Below are positions 1-4,917 of a stretch of DNA of 8,236 nucleotides, in pieces. A program made the position numbers and the translations under genes. Every line of letters starts with the position of its first letter. Position 1 is the first letter of the stretch. The notes below the pieces were generated by a model. That model was not told the origin of the DNA. It did not search any database and worked only from the letters and a program-made list of their open reading frames with translations. Source of the DNA: an uncultured Oscillospiraceae bacterium (GTDB taxonomy: Bacteria > Bacillota > Clostridia > Oscillospirales > Oscillospiraceae); NCBI GenBank assembly GCA_934661135.1, contig CAKUJA010000092.1, forward strand, positions 1 to 8,236, given 5' to 3'.

Positions 1-39
1 TTTCCCCACGCCCTCTTTTCCTTTGGCGGCTCGACACCG

Positions 40-66
40 TTTCCTTTTCTGAAGGAGAAAAGGAAA
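40..66. repeat. Perfect 11-bp hairpin
   Basis: Arms TTTCCTTTTCT (40-50) and AGAAAAGGAAA (56-66) are exact reverse complements around a 5-nt loop. The stem is A/T-rich and no clean T-run follows on either strand, so it is not a typical intrinsic terminator. It lies next to the 31-bp direct repeats and may belong to the same repeat family. Confidence 0.6.
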
Positions 67-82
67 TGGGGTCGAAAAAACA

Positions 83-113
83 TTCTCCGAAAAGAGGCGA
101 AAAGAATGGGGGC
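83..113. repeat. 31-bp direct repeat, copy 1
   Basis: This copy is identical over 31 bp to 188-218, and the copies are offset by 105 bp. It starts TTCTCCGAAAAGAGG and ends GAATGGGGGC. Similarity continues a few bases beyond both ends with scattered mismatches. No inverted termini or coding role are visible. Confidence 0.8.
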
Positions 114-187
114 GCAAACACATACGCCGCGGATTCCAAGGGCGTCTCCCGGAACCAAGCCGTAACCCAGCGCAGCGCGCTTCCTCT

Positions 188-218
188 TTCTCCGAAAAGA
201 GGCGAAAAGAATGGGGGC
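188..218. repeat. 31-bp direct repeat, copy 2
   Basis: This is the second exact copy of the unit at 83-113. It runs directly into a small hairpin, GCAC-AAAA-GTGC followed by TTTT, from about 217 to 232. The first copy is not followed by that hairpin. Confidence 0.8.
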
Positions 219-281
219 ACAAAAGTGCTTTTGCCGTCAGAAAAAGAAACGAAGAACACTTGTTATAAATTTTGTAAAACA

Positions 282-347
282 GCGTTTGCGCTTGCGCCGC
301 AACCTGCCGCACCCTTGCCGCAGCGCCCGGCAAAGTGCCGCAAACGC
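282..347 (-). terminator. Long-range foldback, possible end of the fab transcript
   Basis: Arms GCGTTTGCG (282-290) and CGCAAACGC (339-347) are exact reverse complements enclosing about 48 nt of GC-rich sequence. Read on the minus strand, the structure is followed by TGTTTTAC. It lies 34 bp past the fabD stop codon. The large loop and short T-run make it a weak terminator candidate, so this is a guess from position and pairing only. Confidence 0.25.
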
Positions 348-380
348 GTCAAAGATTTCTGCCGCAGCTTTGCCGCAAGC

Positions 381-1295
381 TCAGCCGCAAATTTCTTGCA
401 GCACTTTTTCAAAATCCTCCGCCTTTTCGGTCGCAAAAACGCGGACGTTGGGGTCAGTTTTCGCAATCAAACCGCAGAGCGTTCTGCCCGGTCCAAGCTC
501 CAAAAACGTGTCGGCGCCCGCGGCGATCATTGCCCGCACAGATTTCTCCCACAAAACCGGGTGGTCAATCTGCCCCGCCAGCAGCGCGGCAACGTCCGCG
601 CCATATGGCTCTGCTGTCCGGTTCGCATAAATCGGAATTTTCGGTTCTTTTAGATCGAAATGCTCTAAATCAACAGAAAAATCTCTTGCGGCGGTTGACA
701 TAAATGGAGAGTGAAACGCCGCATTGACCTTCAGCGGCACTGCGCGGCCGCCCTGCGCCTTCACTGCGGCAAACAGCGGCGCAAGCTGCGGCTTCGCCGC
801 GGCAACCGTTACCTGCCCCGGGCAGTTAAAATTGACAGGGTAGGTGTCCGCGAGCTGTGCACAGATTTCGCGTACCGTCTCCTCGCCGAGCTTCAGCACG
901 GCCGCCATCCCAGTGTCGTGCAGCTCCGCTGCCTTCTGCATACGCTCCGCCCGCTTGCAAACCAGGCGGAATCCGGTCGAAAGCTCCATCGCGCCGCCGT
1001 AGGTCAGCGCGCCAAGCTCCCCCAAGGAGAACCCGGCAGCCAGATCAGCCTGAATTCCGGCCTCCCGCAGCGCTGCCGCCGCCGCCAGCTCCACGGCGAA
1101 CATACACGGCTGGGTGTTGATTGTCTTGCAAAGCTCCTCCATATCTGCGGAAAAGCACTGCTCCGACGTACCGGGGCGGATTTCGTCCAGCGCGGCAAAT
1201 ACCGCACGCGCGGTTGCGCTCCGCTCTGCCAAATCCTTGCCCATTCCGGGGTATTGCGCACCCTGACCGGAGAAAACAAAGGCTATTTTACCCAT
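381..1295 (-). CDS. fabD: Malonyl-CoA:ACP transacylase (FabD)
   Basis: FabD moves the malonyl group from malonyl-CoA to acyl carrier protein, supplying the extender unit for type II fatty-acid synthesis in the cytoplasm. The 304-residue product has the usual family length. It shows the N-terminal GQGAQYPGMG motif (residues 10-19), the nucleophile elbow GFSLGE with Ser90, the substrate-carboxylate arginine in KRAERMQ (Arg115), NCPGQV (157-162) and the catalytic His195 in AAFHSPFM. Phe89 replaces the His commonly seen before the catalytic Ser (GHSLGE). The ATG at 1295 lies inside the end of fabK, giving a 13-nt overlap, and has an AAAGGGG ribosome binding site upstream. This suggests translational coupling in the acpP-fabK-fabD operon. 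Identification is secure from the motifs and neighbours. Confidence 0.95.
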   Translation of the reverse strand: MGKIAFVFSGQGAQYPGMGKDLAERSATARAVFAALDEIRPGTSEQCFSADMEELCKTINTQPCMFAVELAAAAALREAGIQADLAAGFSLGELGALTYGGAMELSTGFRLVCKRAERMQKAAELHDTGMAAVLKLGEETVREICAQLADTYPVNFNCPGQVTVAAAKPQLAPLFAAVKAQGGRAVPLKVNAAFHSPFMSTAARDFSVDLEHFDLKEPKIPIYANRTAEPYGADVAALLAGQIDHPVLWEKSVRAMIAAGADTFLELGPGRTLCGLIAKTDPNVRVFATEKAEDFEKVLQEICG

Positions 1296-2227
1296 TTTGC
1301 GGCCCCTTTCAGGATCGGCTCGGCTTCTTCCACCACATTGCGGACGATGTCAGCCGCGGGTTCCACCTTGTTGACCATGGCCGCAATCTGGCCGGAGAGG
1401 AAGCAGCCTTCCTCGAGGTTGCCGTCCTGCACGGCCTTGCGCAGCGCGCCGACGCCGAGCTGCTCCAGCTCCTCGTCCGGCATGGCGCTGTATTCGGCTT
1501 TGCTGTAATTGCGCGCAAACGCTGTCCGCAGACTGCGGACAGGATGGCCAAGGCGTTTGCCGGTGACCATCGTGGCGAGGTCGCCGGCCTTGACGATCTT
1601 TTCTTTATAGGTGGGGTGGATATTGCACTCCTCTGCGGAGAGGAACCGTGTGCCCATCTGTACCCCGCAGGCGCCCAGCATCATTGCCGCAGCAAAGCCG
1701 CGGCCATCCGCAATTCCCCCTGCCGCAATCACCGGCAGTGTACTTGCGTCGCGGACAAGCGGCACAAGAACCATTGTGGTCAACTCACCAACATGGCCGC
1801 CGCTTTCACCGCCCTCCGCAATCAGTGCAGAAGCGCCGAGGCGCGTCATCAGCTTCGCCATGGCAACAGACGCGACGACCGGGATTACCTTGATGCCGGC
1901 GTCCTTCCAAAGCTGCATATATTTTGAGGGATTGCCTGCGCCGGTTGTTACAACCGCAACGTGCTCGTCCGCTGCGGCCTGTGCAACCTCATCAGCGAAC
2001 GGACTCATTAACATAATATTGACGCCGAACGGCTTGGCCGTCAACGATTTTGCAATCCGGATCTGCGCACGGACATAGTCTGCCGGTGCGTTGCCAGCGG
2101 CAACGATGCCAAGACCGCCGCCGTTCGATGCGGCAGCCGCCAGCTTGCCATCGGCAATCCAAGCCATACCGCCCTGAAAGACGGGATACTCAATCCCGAG
2201 CAGATCACAAAGCTCTGTATGAATCAT
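1283..2227 (-). CDS. fabK: Enoyl-ACP reductase II, FMN-dependent (FabK)
   Basis: FabK catalyses the last, NAD(P)H-dependent reduction of each fatty-acid elongation cycle. It is a flavin-containing TIM-barrel enzyme related to nitronate monooxygenases and unrelated to FabI. The 314-residue protein shows QGGMAWIAD near the N-terminus, SNGGGLGIVAAGN (residues 34-46), FGVNIML, the FabK hallmark AEGGESGGHVGE with His145 matching the catalytic His of characterised FabKs, and the phosphate-binding end AAGGIADGRG and GVQMGTRF. The ATG at 2227 is 3 nt after the acpP stop and its GGAA ribosome binding site overlaps that stop. The stop lies 13 nt inside fabD. From knowledge of the family, FabK enzymes are largely insensitive to triclosan. 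2-nitropropane dioxygenase-like enzymes are similar, but the motif and operon context favour FabK. Confidence 0.95.
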   Translation of the reverse strand: MIHTELCDLLGIEYPVFQGGMAWIADGKLAAAASNGGGLGIVAAGNAPADYVRAQIRIAKSLTAKPFGVNIMLMSPFADEVAQAAADEHVAVVTTGAGNPSKYMQLWKDAGIKVIPVVASVAMAKLMTRLGASALIAEGGESGGHVGELTTMVLVPLVRDASTLPVIAAGGIADGRGFAAAMMLGACGVQMGTRFLSAEECNIHPTYKEKIVKAGDLATMVTGKRLGHPVRSLRTAFARNYSKAEYSAMPDEELEQLGVGALRKAVQDGNLEEGCFLSGQIAAMVNKVEPAADIVRNVVEEAEPILKGAAKWVK

Positions 2228-2230
2228 GGC

Positions 2231-2461
2231 TTATTCCGCGTGGGCAACGACATAGTCGACAAGCTCGCCGACGGTCTCGACTTTCTGGGACAGCTCGATC
2301 TCAACACCGATCTTATCTTCGAGATTCATCAGCATTTCAACGGTATCGAGGGAGTCGATGCCTACATCCTGAAAGCGGGTGTCACGGGTGATTTCGGACG
2401 GATCGGAGTCATTGCGCTCCGCGATCAGTTCTGCAATTGCTTCAAATACTTTGTCGTTCAT
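2231..2461 (-). CDS. acpP: Acyl carrier protein (AcpP)
   Basis: This is the small acidic carrier that holds growing acyl chains on a 4'-phosphopantetheine arm. The 76-residue product has the normal length and composition, with the modification site GIDSLD at residues 34-39 (Ser37) followed by the recognition-helix sequence TVEMLMNLEDKIGVEI. I chose the ATG at 2461 because a GGAGG ribosome binding site lies just upstream and the protein then begins at the usual ACP helix I. An in-frame ATG at 2524 would add 21 unlikely residues encoded by operator sequence. It is the first gene of the acpP-fabK-fabD operon, with an untranslated leader of about 115 nt from the predicted promoter at 2583-2610. 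Confidence 0.95.
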   Translation of the reverse strand: MNDKVFEAIAELIAERNDSDPSEITRDTRFQDVGIDSLDTVEMLMNLEDKIGVEIELSQKVETVGELVDYVVAHAE

Positions 2462-2483
2462 GATATAACTCCTCCACAAATAA

Positions 2484-2496
2484 TTAACATTGATAA
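2484..2496. promoter_or_regulatory. Operator-like dyad O1 upstream of acpP
   Basis: TTAACATTGATAA is an imperfect palindrome (TTAnCA-N-TGnTAA). Its 16-bp surround, ATTAACATTGATAACC at 2483-2498, matches 15 of 16 positions of the site at 2560-2575. It lies in the acpP leader, about 20 bp before the ribosome binding site. It is a probable binding site for the divergent TetR-family protein, by inference. Confidence 0.55.
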
Positions 2497-2517
2497 CCTG
2501 ATTGGCAAATAAATGAG

Positions 2518-2530
2518 TTATCATCGATAG
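2518..2530. promoter_or_regulatory. Weaker operator-like dyad O2
   Basis: TTATCATCGATAG resembles the minus-strand reading of the two stronger sites (TTATCAnTGTTAA). One half is conserved and the other degenerate. Its centre is about 34 bp from O1 and 43 bp from O3. Confidence 0.35.
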
Positions 2531-2560
2531 CTGAATTAAAATAATATACAGCCATCTAAA

Positions 2561-2573
2561 TTAACAATGATAA
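2561..2573. promoter_or_regulatory. Operator-like dyad O3 at the acpP start site
   Basis: TTAACAATGATAA lies within ATTAACAATGATAACC (2560-2575), which repeats the O1 sequence with one difference at the dyad centre. It falls at the predicted transcription start of the acpP promoter (about 2576), where a bound protein would block initiation or promoter clearance. Confidence 0.6.
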
Positions 2574-2582
2574 CCATTCAAG

Positions 2583-2610
2583 ATTATACCATCTTTTAAC
2601 CGTTAGTCAA
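2583..2610 (-). promoter_or_regulatory. acpP-fabK-fabD promoter
   Basis: On the minus strand, TTGACT (complement of 2605-2610) and a perfect TATAAT (complement of 2583-2588) are separated by 16 nt. This is a strong housekeeping-sigma promoter pointing at acpP. Transcription should start near 2576, immediately next to operator-like site O3. Confidence 0.75.
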
Positions 2611-2644
2611 GTATATGAGTGTTAGGAAATAGCCGAATTTTCTA

Positions 2645-2673
2645 TTGACGAATAGCTGTTTATTGCGTAAAAT
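2645..2673 (+). promoter_or_regulatory. Promoter of the TetR-family gene
   Basis: TTGACG (2645-2650) and TAAAAT (2668-2673) have an ideal 17-nt spacer. The start codon is about 32 bp beyond the -10 box, and an AAGGA ribosome binding site lies between. The acpP -35 box is about 35 bp away, so the two promoters are back to back without overlapping. Confidence 0.7.
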
Positions 2674-2705
2674 AAATAAAAACAAATGGAAAAGGATGGA
2701 AGAGT

Positions 2706-3293
2706 ATGGCAAGTGAAGGAACGAGACGCGTTTCCAATACGCGGGACCGCCTGATCCAAGCAGGTCTGGAAGAATTAAACCAATACGGCGTTCAGCATTT
2801 TTCGACGCGCCGCGTGGCAAAAGTGTGCGGCGTGTCCTGCGCTGCTCCATATAAGCATTTTAAAGATACCCATGAATTTATCGCGGAGATTTTTGGGTAC
2901 ATCAATCGGCAATATGATGCGGCACAGACAGTGCTGCTGAAGCAGTGTAAGGATTTGAGCAGCCGGGAGCAGCTTGTAGAGGTCAGTATGCACTACATCC
3001 GATTCTTAACGGAGCATACGGCGTTCCGGCGGATTATTATGCAGAATTTTCAGGAGTGTGACGAGGAATACCGCGTACTGCGCGGAAAACTGAGCACCAA
3101 AACCTATGAGGTTGTCTCACAGTATTGTGAGGAAGTGCATATGCCTGAGGATGTGCGTAAGAGAAAGACGTTTATCGTCCGTGCGATTATATATAGTGCG
3201 GCACTGTTCTTCGACAACGGTGAGTTGGAGTATAACGAGGAAAACATGGAGAAGGTACGCGAGCTTCTGGAACGGGAGTTCGATTTGCCCTGA
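2706..3293 (+). CDS. TetR/AcrR-family regulator, probably of the fab operon
   Basis: The 195-residue product has the TetR-family layout. An N-terminal helix-turn-helix covers roughly residues 12-58 (TRDRLIQAGLEELNQYG, then FSTRRVAKVCGVSCAAPYKHFKD), followed by a helical, poorly conserved ligand/dimer domain. The length is typical. Its own promoter lies at 2645-2673 and the ATG at 2706 follows an AAGGATGGAAG ribosome binding site. It is divergent from acpP-fabK-fabD and shares a control region with three related dyads. By inference it represses that operon and senses an acyl-CoA, acyl-ACP or fatty-acid signal. Known Bacillota fab regulators are FapR (DeoR-type) and FabT (MarR-type), so a TetR protein in this position is a different arrangement. 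Its ligand and true targets cannot be read from the sequence. Confidence 0.85.
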   Translation: MASEGTRRVSNTRDRLIQAGLEELNQYGVQHFSTRRVAKVCGVSCAAPYKHFKDTHEFIAEIFGYINRQYDAAQTVLLKQCKDLSSREQLVEVSMHYIRFLTEHTAFRRIIMQNFQECDEEYRVLRGKLSTKTYEVVSQYCEEVHMPEDVRKRKTFIVRAIIYSAALFFDNGELEYNEENMEKVRELLEREFDLP

Positions 3294-3316
3294 GAATACG
3301 ATTTGTGTTTTGCTTA

Positions 3317-3398
3317 GGGTATATCTGAAAACTCCTAGCGAACCCGGACGGCGGTTTTTTCACGCTGACGGTCACATCACCAGTTTTCAGATACACCC
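3317..3398. mobile_element. MITE-like inverted-repeat element, short copy
   Basis: The element is bounded by 17-bp terminal inverted repeats, GGGTATATCTGAAAACT (3317-3333) and AGTTTTCAGATACACCC (3382-3398), which pair at 16 of 17 positions. It is 82 bp long and encodes no transposase. Its left arm (38 bp) matches the copy at 6802-6839 at 33 of 38 positions, and its right arm (CGCTGACGGTCACAT...) matches about 6925-6959. The ~85 bp interior of the longer copy is almost absent, so this looks like a deletion derivative. It lies between the TetR-family stop codon and its terminator, so it is transcribed and could fold as a hairpin in RNA. No clear target-site duplication is visible. Confidence 0.75.
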
Positions 3399-3408
3399 CA
3401 GGCTGTTT

Positions 3409-3444
3409 ACAGGCAACGGGAGAAACCGTTGCCTGTTTTCTTTT
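3409..3444 (+). terminator. Intrinsic terminator after the TetR-family gene
   Basis: An 11-bp perfect stem (3409-3419 with 3426-3436) encloses a GAGAAA loop and is followed by TTTCTTTT. It lies 116 bp past the stop codon, and the short MITE-like element separates the two. Confidence 0.8.
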
Positions 3445-3540
3445 CAAAAATATGGGAATCTGCTTGCAGTAATTCGGTAATGAATGATAAATATGAGAAA
3501 ATCGGAGAAAAATTCGCGCATTTTTTAGGCAAAATTACAA

Positions 3541-3569
3541 TTGACTTCGCTGGTTTAAAGCGCTATGAT
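3541..3569 (+). promoter_or_regulatory. Promoter of the leader-ABC transporter unit
   Basis: TTGACT (3541-3546), a 17-nt spacer and TATGAT (3564-3569) form a near-consensus housekeeping promoter. Predicted initiation near 3576 gives an untranslated leader of about 250 nt before the lipoprotein start codon. The leader contains a small ORF and a terminator. Confidence 0.75.
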
Positions 3570-3624
3570 ACTGCACAAGAAAAGCGAAGGCGCAAGCCGG
3601 GGACTTACGGAAGGAGTGGACGAT

Positions 3625-3747
3625 ATGGCAAAGCAGAGCAGAACGCAATCGTCCGGGCAGCTCTATTTCTATTTTACCAAGGTCAGCTTTGCTGGCCTTA
3701 TTCGTCGCACGCCCCAAGCCGCGGTGCAGCCAGTCGCCATATTCTGA
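3625..3747 (+). CDS. Putative aromatic-rich leader peptide (40 aa)
   Basis: The ORF encodes 40 residues beginning MAKQSRTQSSGQ, then LYFYF at residues 13-17 (codons CTC TAT TTC TAT TTT), and ending QPVAIF. The ATG at 3625 has an AAGGAG ribosome binding site at 8-nt spacing, better than that of many full genes here. An in-frame ATG at 3565 is rejected because it lies inside the -10 box. The peptide is basic, has no clear membrane segment or signal, and matches no family I know. It sits between a near-consensus promoter and an intrinsic terminator, ahead of an ABC importer of the TrpXYZ type. I infer a leader peptide whose translation senses charged tRNA-Tyr or tRNA-Phe. A drug- or metabolite-sensing arrest peptide, or an unrelated small protein, are alternatives. 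Confidence 0.6.
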   Translation: MAKQSRTQSSGQLYFYFTKVSFAGLIRRTPQAAVQPVAIF

Positions 3748-3758
3748 GTGTGGAAATG

Positions 3759-3795
3759 ACAGGACGCTGCCCAGTTGGGCGACGTCCTGTTTTTT
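3759..3795 (+). terminator. Intrinsic terminator between leader ORF and transporter
   Basis: ACAGGACG (3759-3766) pairs with CGTCCTGT (3783-3790). Inside, GCCCA (3769-3773) pairs with TGGGC (3776-3780), and the hairpin ends in TTTTTT. It lies 11 bp after the leader ORF stop and 28 bp before the lipoprotein start, so polymerase must pass it to express the importer. Confidence 0.85.
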
Positions 3796-3823
3796 GATTT
3801 CACTGCAAAAAGGAGAAAAAACT

Positions 3824-4885
3824 ATGAAAAAGAATGTAATCGCTCTGCTGCTGGCAGTTTGTATGCTGCTGGCACTGACTGCCTGCGCGAGCAAGACCAC
3901 GCCCGCCGCAGACACCACGAATGACACTGCTTCCACGGATACGGCAGCGGATGCTGCGGATACCGCTGATGAGAGTGCAGACGCCGCAGACGCCGCGGAT
4001 GACGGCAAGGTTTACACGGTTGGTATTTGCCAGCTCGTGCAGCACGAAGCGCTCGATGCGGCAACGCAGGGTTTTAAGGATGCACTGACCGAAGCGCTGG
4101 GCGACAAGGTCGTGTTTGAGGAGCAGAATGCTTCCAACGATATTCCGACCTGCGGTACGATCTGCTCCGGCTTTGTTGCTTCCGGCGTGGATCTGATTCT
4201 TGCCAACGCAACTCCGGCGCTTCAGGCGGCGGTTTCCGCGACGCAGGACATCCCCATCCTCGGCACTGCCGTTACGGAATACGGCGTGGCGCTGGATATT
4301 GATGATTTCAGCGGCACCGTTGGCGGCAACGTCTCCGGTACGTCTGACCTCGCACCGCTTGACCAGCAAGCAGAGATGCTGATGGAGCTGATTCCGGAAG
4401 CAAAGACTGTTGGCATTCTCTACTGCTCCGCAGAGCCGAACTCCGTCTATCAGGCAGACGTCGTGATGGCTGCGCTGGAGAACGCGGGGATCACGGTCAA
4501 TGTCTACACATTTGCAGACTCCAATGATGTTGCCACCGTTACGGCAACGGCTTGCGATGAGTGCGACGCGCTCTATATTCCGACCGACAACACTGCCGCT
4601 TCCTGCACCGAAGCCATCAACAATGTGGCAGAACCCGCGGGTATTCCGATTGTGGCCGGCGAAGAAGGCATCTGCAAAGGCTGCGGCATTGCGACGCTGT
4701 CGATCAACTATTATGATCTCGGCGTGACCACCGGCAAAATGGCGGTCAAGATTCTGACCGGCGAAGCTGACATTTCGGAGATGCCGATTGAGTACTTCCA
4801 GAACCCGGTGAAAAAGTATGTCGCGTCCCGCTGCGAAGCGCTTGGCATCACGGTTCCCGAAGGCTACGAGGCCATCGAGGAGTAA
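3824..4885 (+). CDS. ABC importer substrate-binding lipoprotein, TrpX-like (COG2984)
   Basis: This is a solute-binding lipoprotein of the ABC_sub_bind family (Pfam PF04392), which captures a small ligand outside the membrane for the permease at 4918. The 353-residue precursor has a lipoprotein signal peptide (MKKN, hydrophobic stretch, lipobox LTAC, lipidated Cys21) and an Ala/Asp/Thr-rich linker (about 22-60). The binding domain begins VYTVGICQLVQHEALDAATQGF and contains the family patterns GVDLILANATPALQAA, GTSDLAPLDQQAEML and VGILYCSAEPNS. I chose the ATG at 3824, with AGGAG upstream. An open frame extends further 5' but has no signal sequence and crosses the terminator. In Streptococcus the related TrpXYZ system is linked to tryptophan. 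Here the substrate is unknown, though the leader peptide suggests an aromatic amino acid. The mature part has many cysteines for an exported protein. Confidence 0.9.
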   Translation: MKKNVIALLLAVCMLLALTACASKTTPAADTTNDTASTDTAADAADTADESADAADAADDGKVYTVGICQLVQHEALDAATQGFKDALTEALGDKVVFEEQNASNDIPTCGTICSGFVASGVDLILANATPALQAAVSATQDIPILGTAVTEYGVALDIDDFSGTVGGNVSGTSDLAPLDQQAEMLMELIPEAKTVGILYCSAEPNSVYQADVVMAALENAGITVNVYTFADSNDVATVTATACDECDALYIPTDNTAASCTEAINNVAEPAGIPIVAGEEGICKGCGIATLSINYYDLGVTTGKMAVKILTGEADISEMPIEYFQNPVKKYVASRCEALGITVPEGYEAIEE

Positions 4886-4917
4886 TTTGTAAGTAAAATT
4901 AAAGTGAGGTTTCCACT

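Larger units (their letters stand above)
1..380. other. Gene-free, repeat-rich region downstream of fabD
   Basis: I see no credible coding sequence here on either strand. Open frames exist but lack ribosome binding sites and have the arginine/proline-rich look of shadow reading frames. The stretch holds a hairpin (40-66), two copies of a 31-bp direct repeat (83-113 and 188-218), a long-range foldback (282-347), and a tract with the hexamer GCCGCA seven times between 296 and 389. If the fab operon continues, as it often does with fabG and fabF, the next gene lies beyond the window edge and is separated from fabD by at least 380 bp. That is a large gap compared with the 3-nt gap and 13-nt overlap between the upstream genes. 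Confidence 0.6.
3576..3823 (+). promoter_or_regulatory. Putative ribosome-mediated attenuator leader
   Basis: The ~250-nt leader holds, in order, a strong ribosome binding site (AAGGAG, 3611-3616), a 40-codon ORF (3625-3747), a 9-bp hairpin (3679-3687 with 3691-3699, loop TTT) starting four nucleotides after the ORF's Tyr-Phe-Tyr-Phe codons, and an intrinsic terminator (3759-3795). An alternative pairing is visible: GCAGC (3726-3730), inside the end of the ORF, can pair with GCTGC (3766-3770) in the 5' half of the terminator. A ribosome finishing at 3747 would cover the first partner and allow termination. A ribosome stalled at codons 14-17 would leave it free. The elements are seen in the sequence; the switching model is inference. 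I saw no T-box consensus (AGGGTGGnACCGCG). Confidence 0.6.

Noticed and set aside
83..218. CRISPR array
   Set aside because: Only two copies of the repeat are present, with a 74-bp gap, and no cas genes are in the window.
263..466. Possible frameshifted extension of FabD in a neighbouring frame
   Set aside because: FabD ends at a normal family length (304 residues) and the other frame encodes low-complexity Ala/Arg sequence from the GCCGCA tract.
381..1508. Open frames opposite and out of frame with fabD and fabK (for example 711-1508 +, 1121-1927 +, 1004-1279 -)
   Set aside because: They are arginine/proline/cysteine-rich, lack ribosome binding sites and lie across genes with clear catalytic motifs on the minus strand.
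3187..3447. Small minus-strand ORF across the short MITE-like copy, similar to one across the long copy (6714-6911)
   Set aside because: The shared peptide segment (PPSG...SF-I-P) comes from the element's repeated arms. There is no ribosome binding site and each frame runs on into unrelated flanking sequence.
3429..3797. 122-codon plus-strand frame overlapping the leader region
   Set aside because: It has no ribosome binding site, crosses a promoter and a terminator, and its frame competes with the better-supported 40-codon ORF.
3689..3823. Upstream in-frame extension of the substrate-binding protein
   Set aside because: It would bury the lipoprotein signal peptide and run through a strong terminator. 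The ATG at 3824 has a good AGGAG site and a classical signal sequence.
3576..3823. T-box or other known riboswitch in the transporter leader
   Set aside because: No T-box consensus or other riboswitch core that I recognise is present; the small ORF and terminator explain the leader better.
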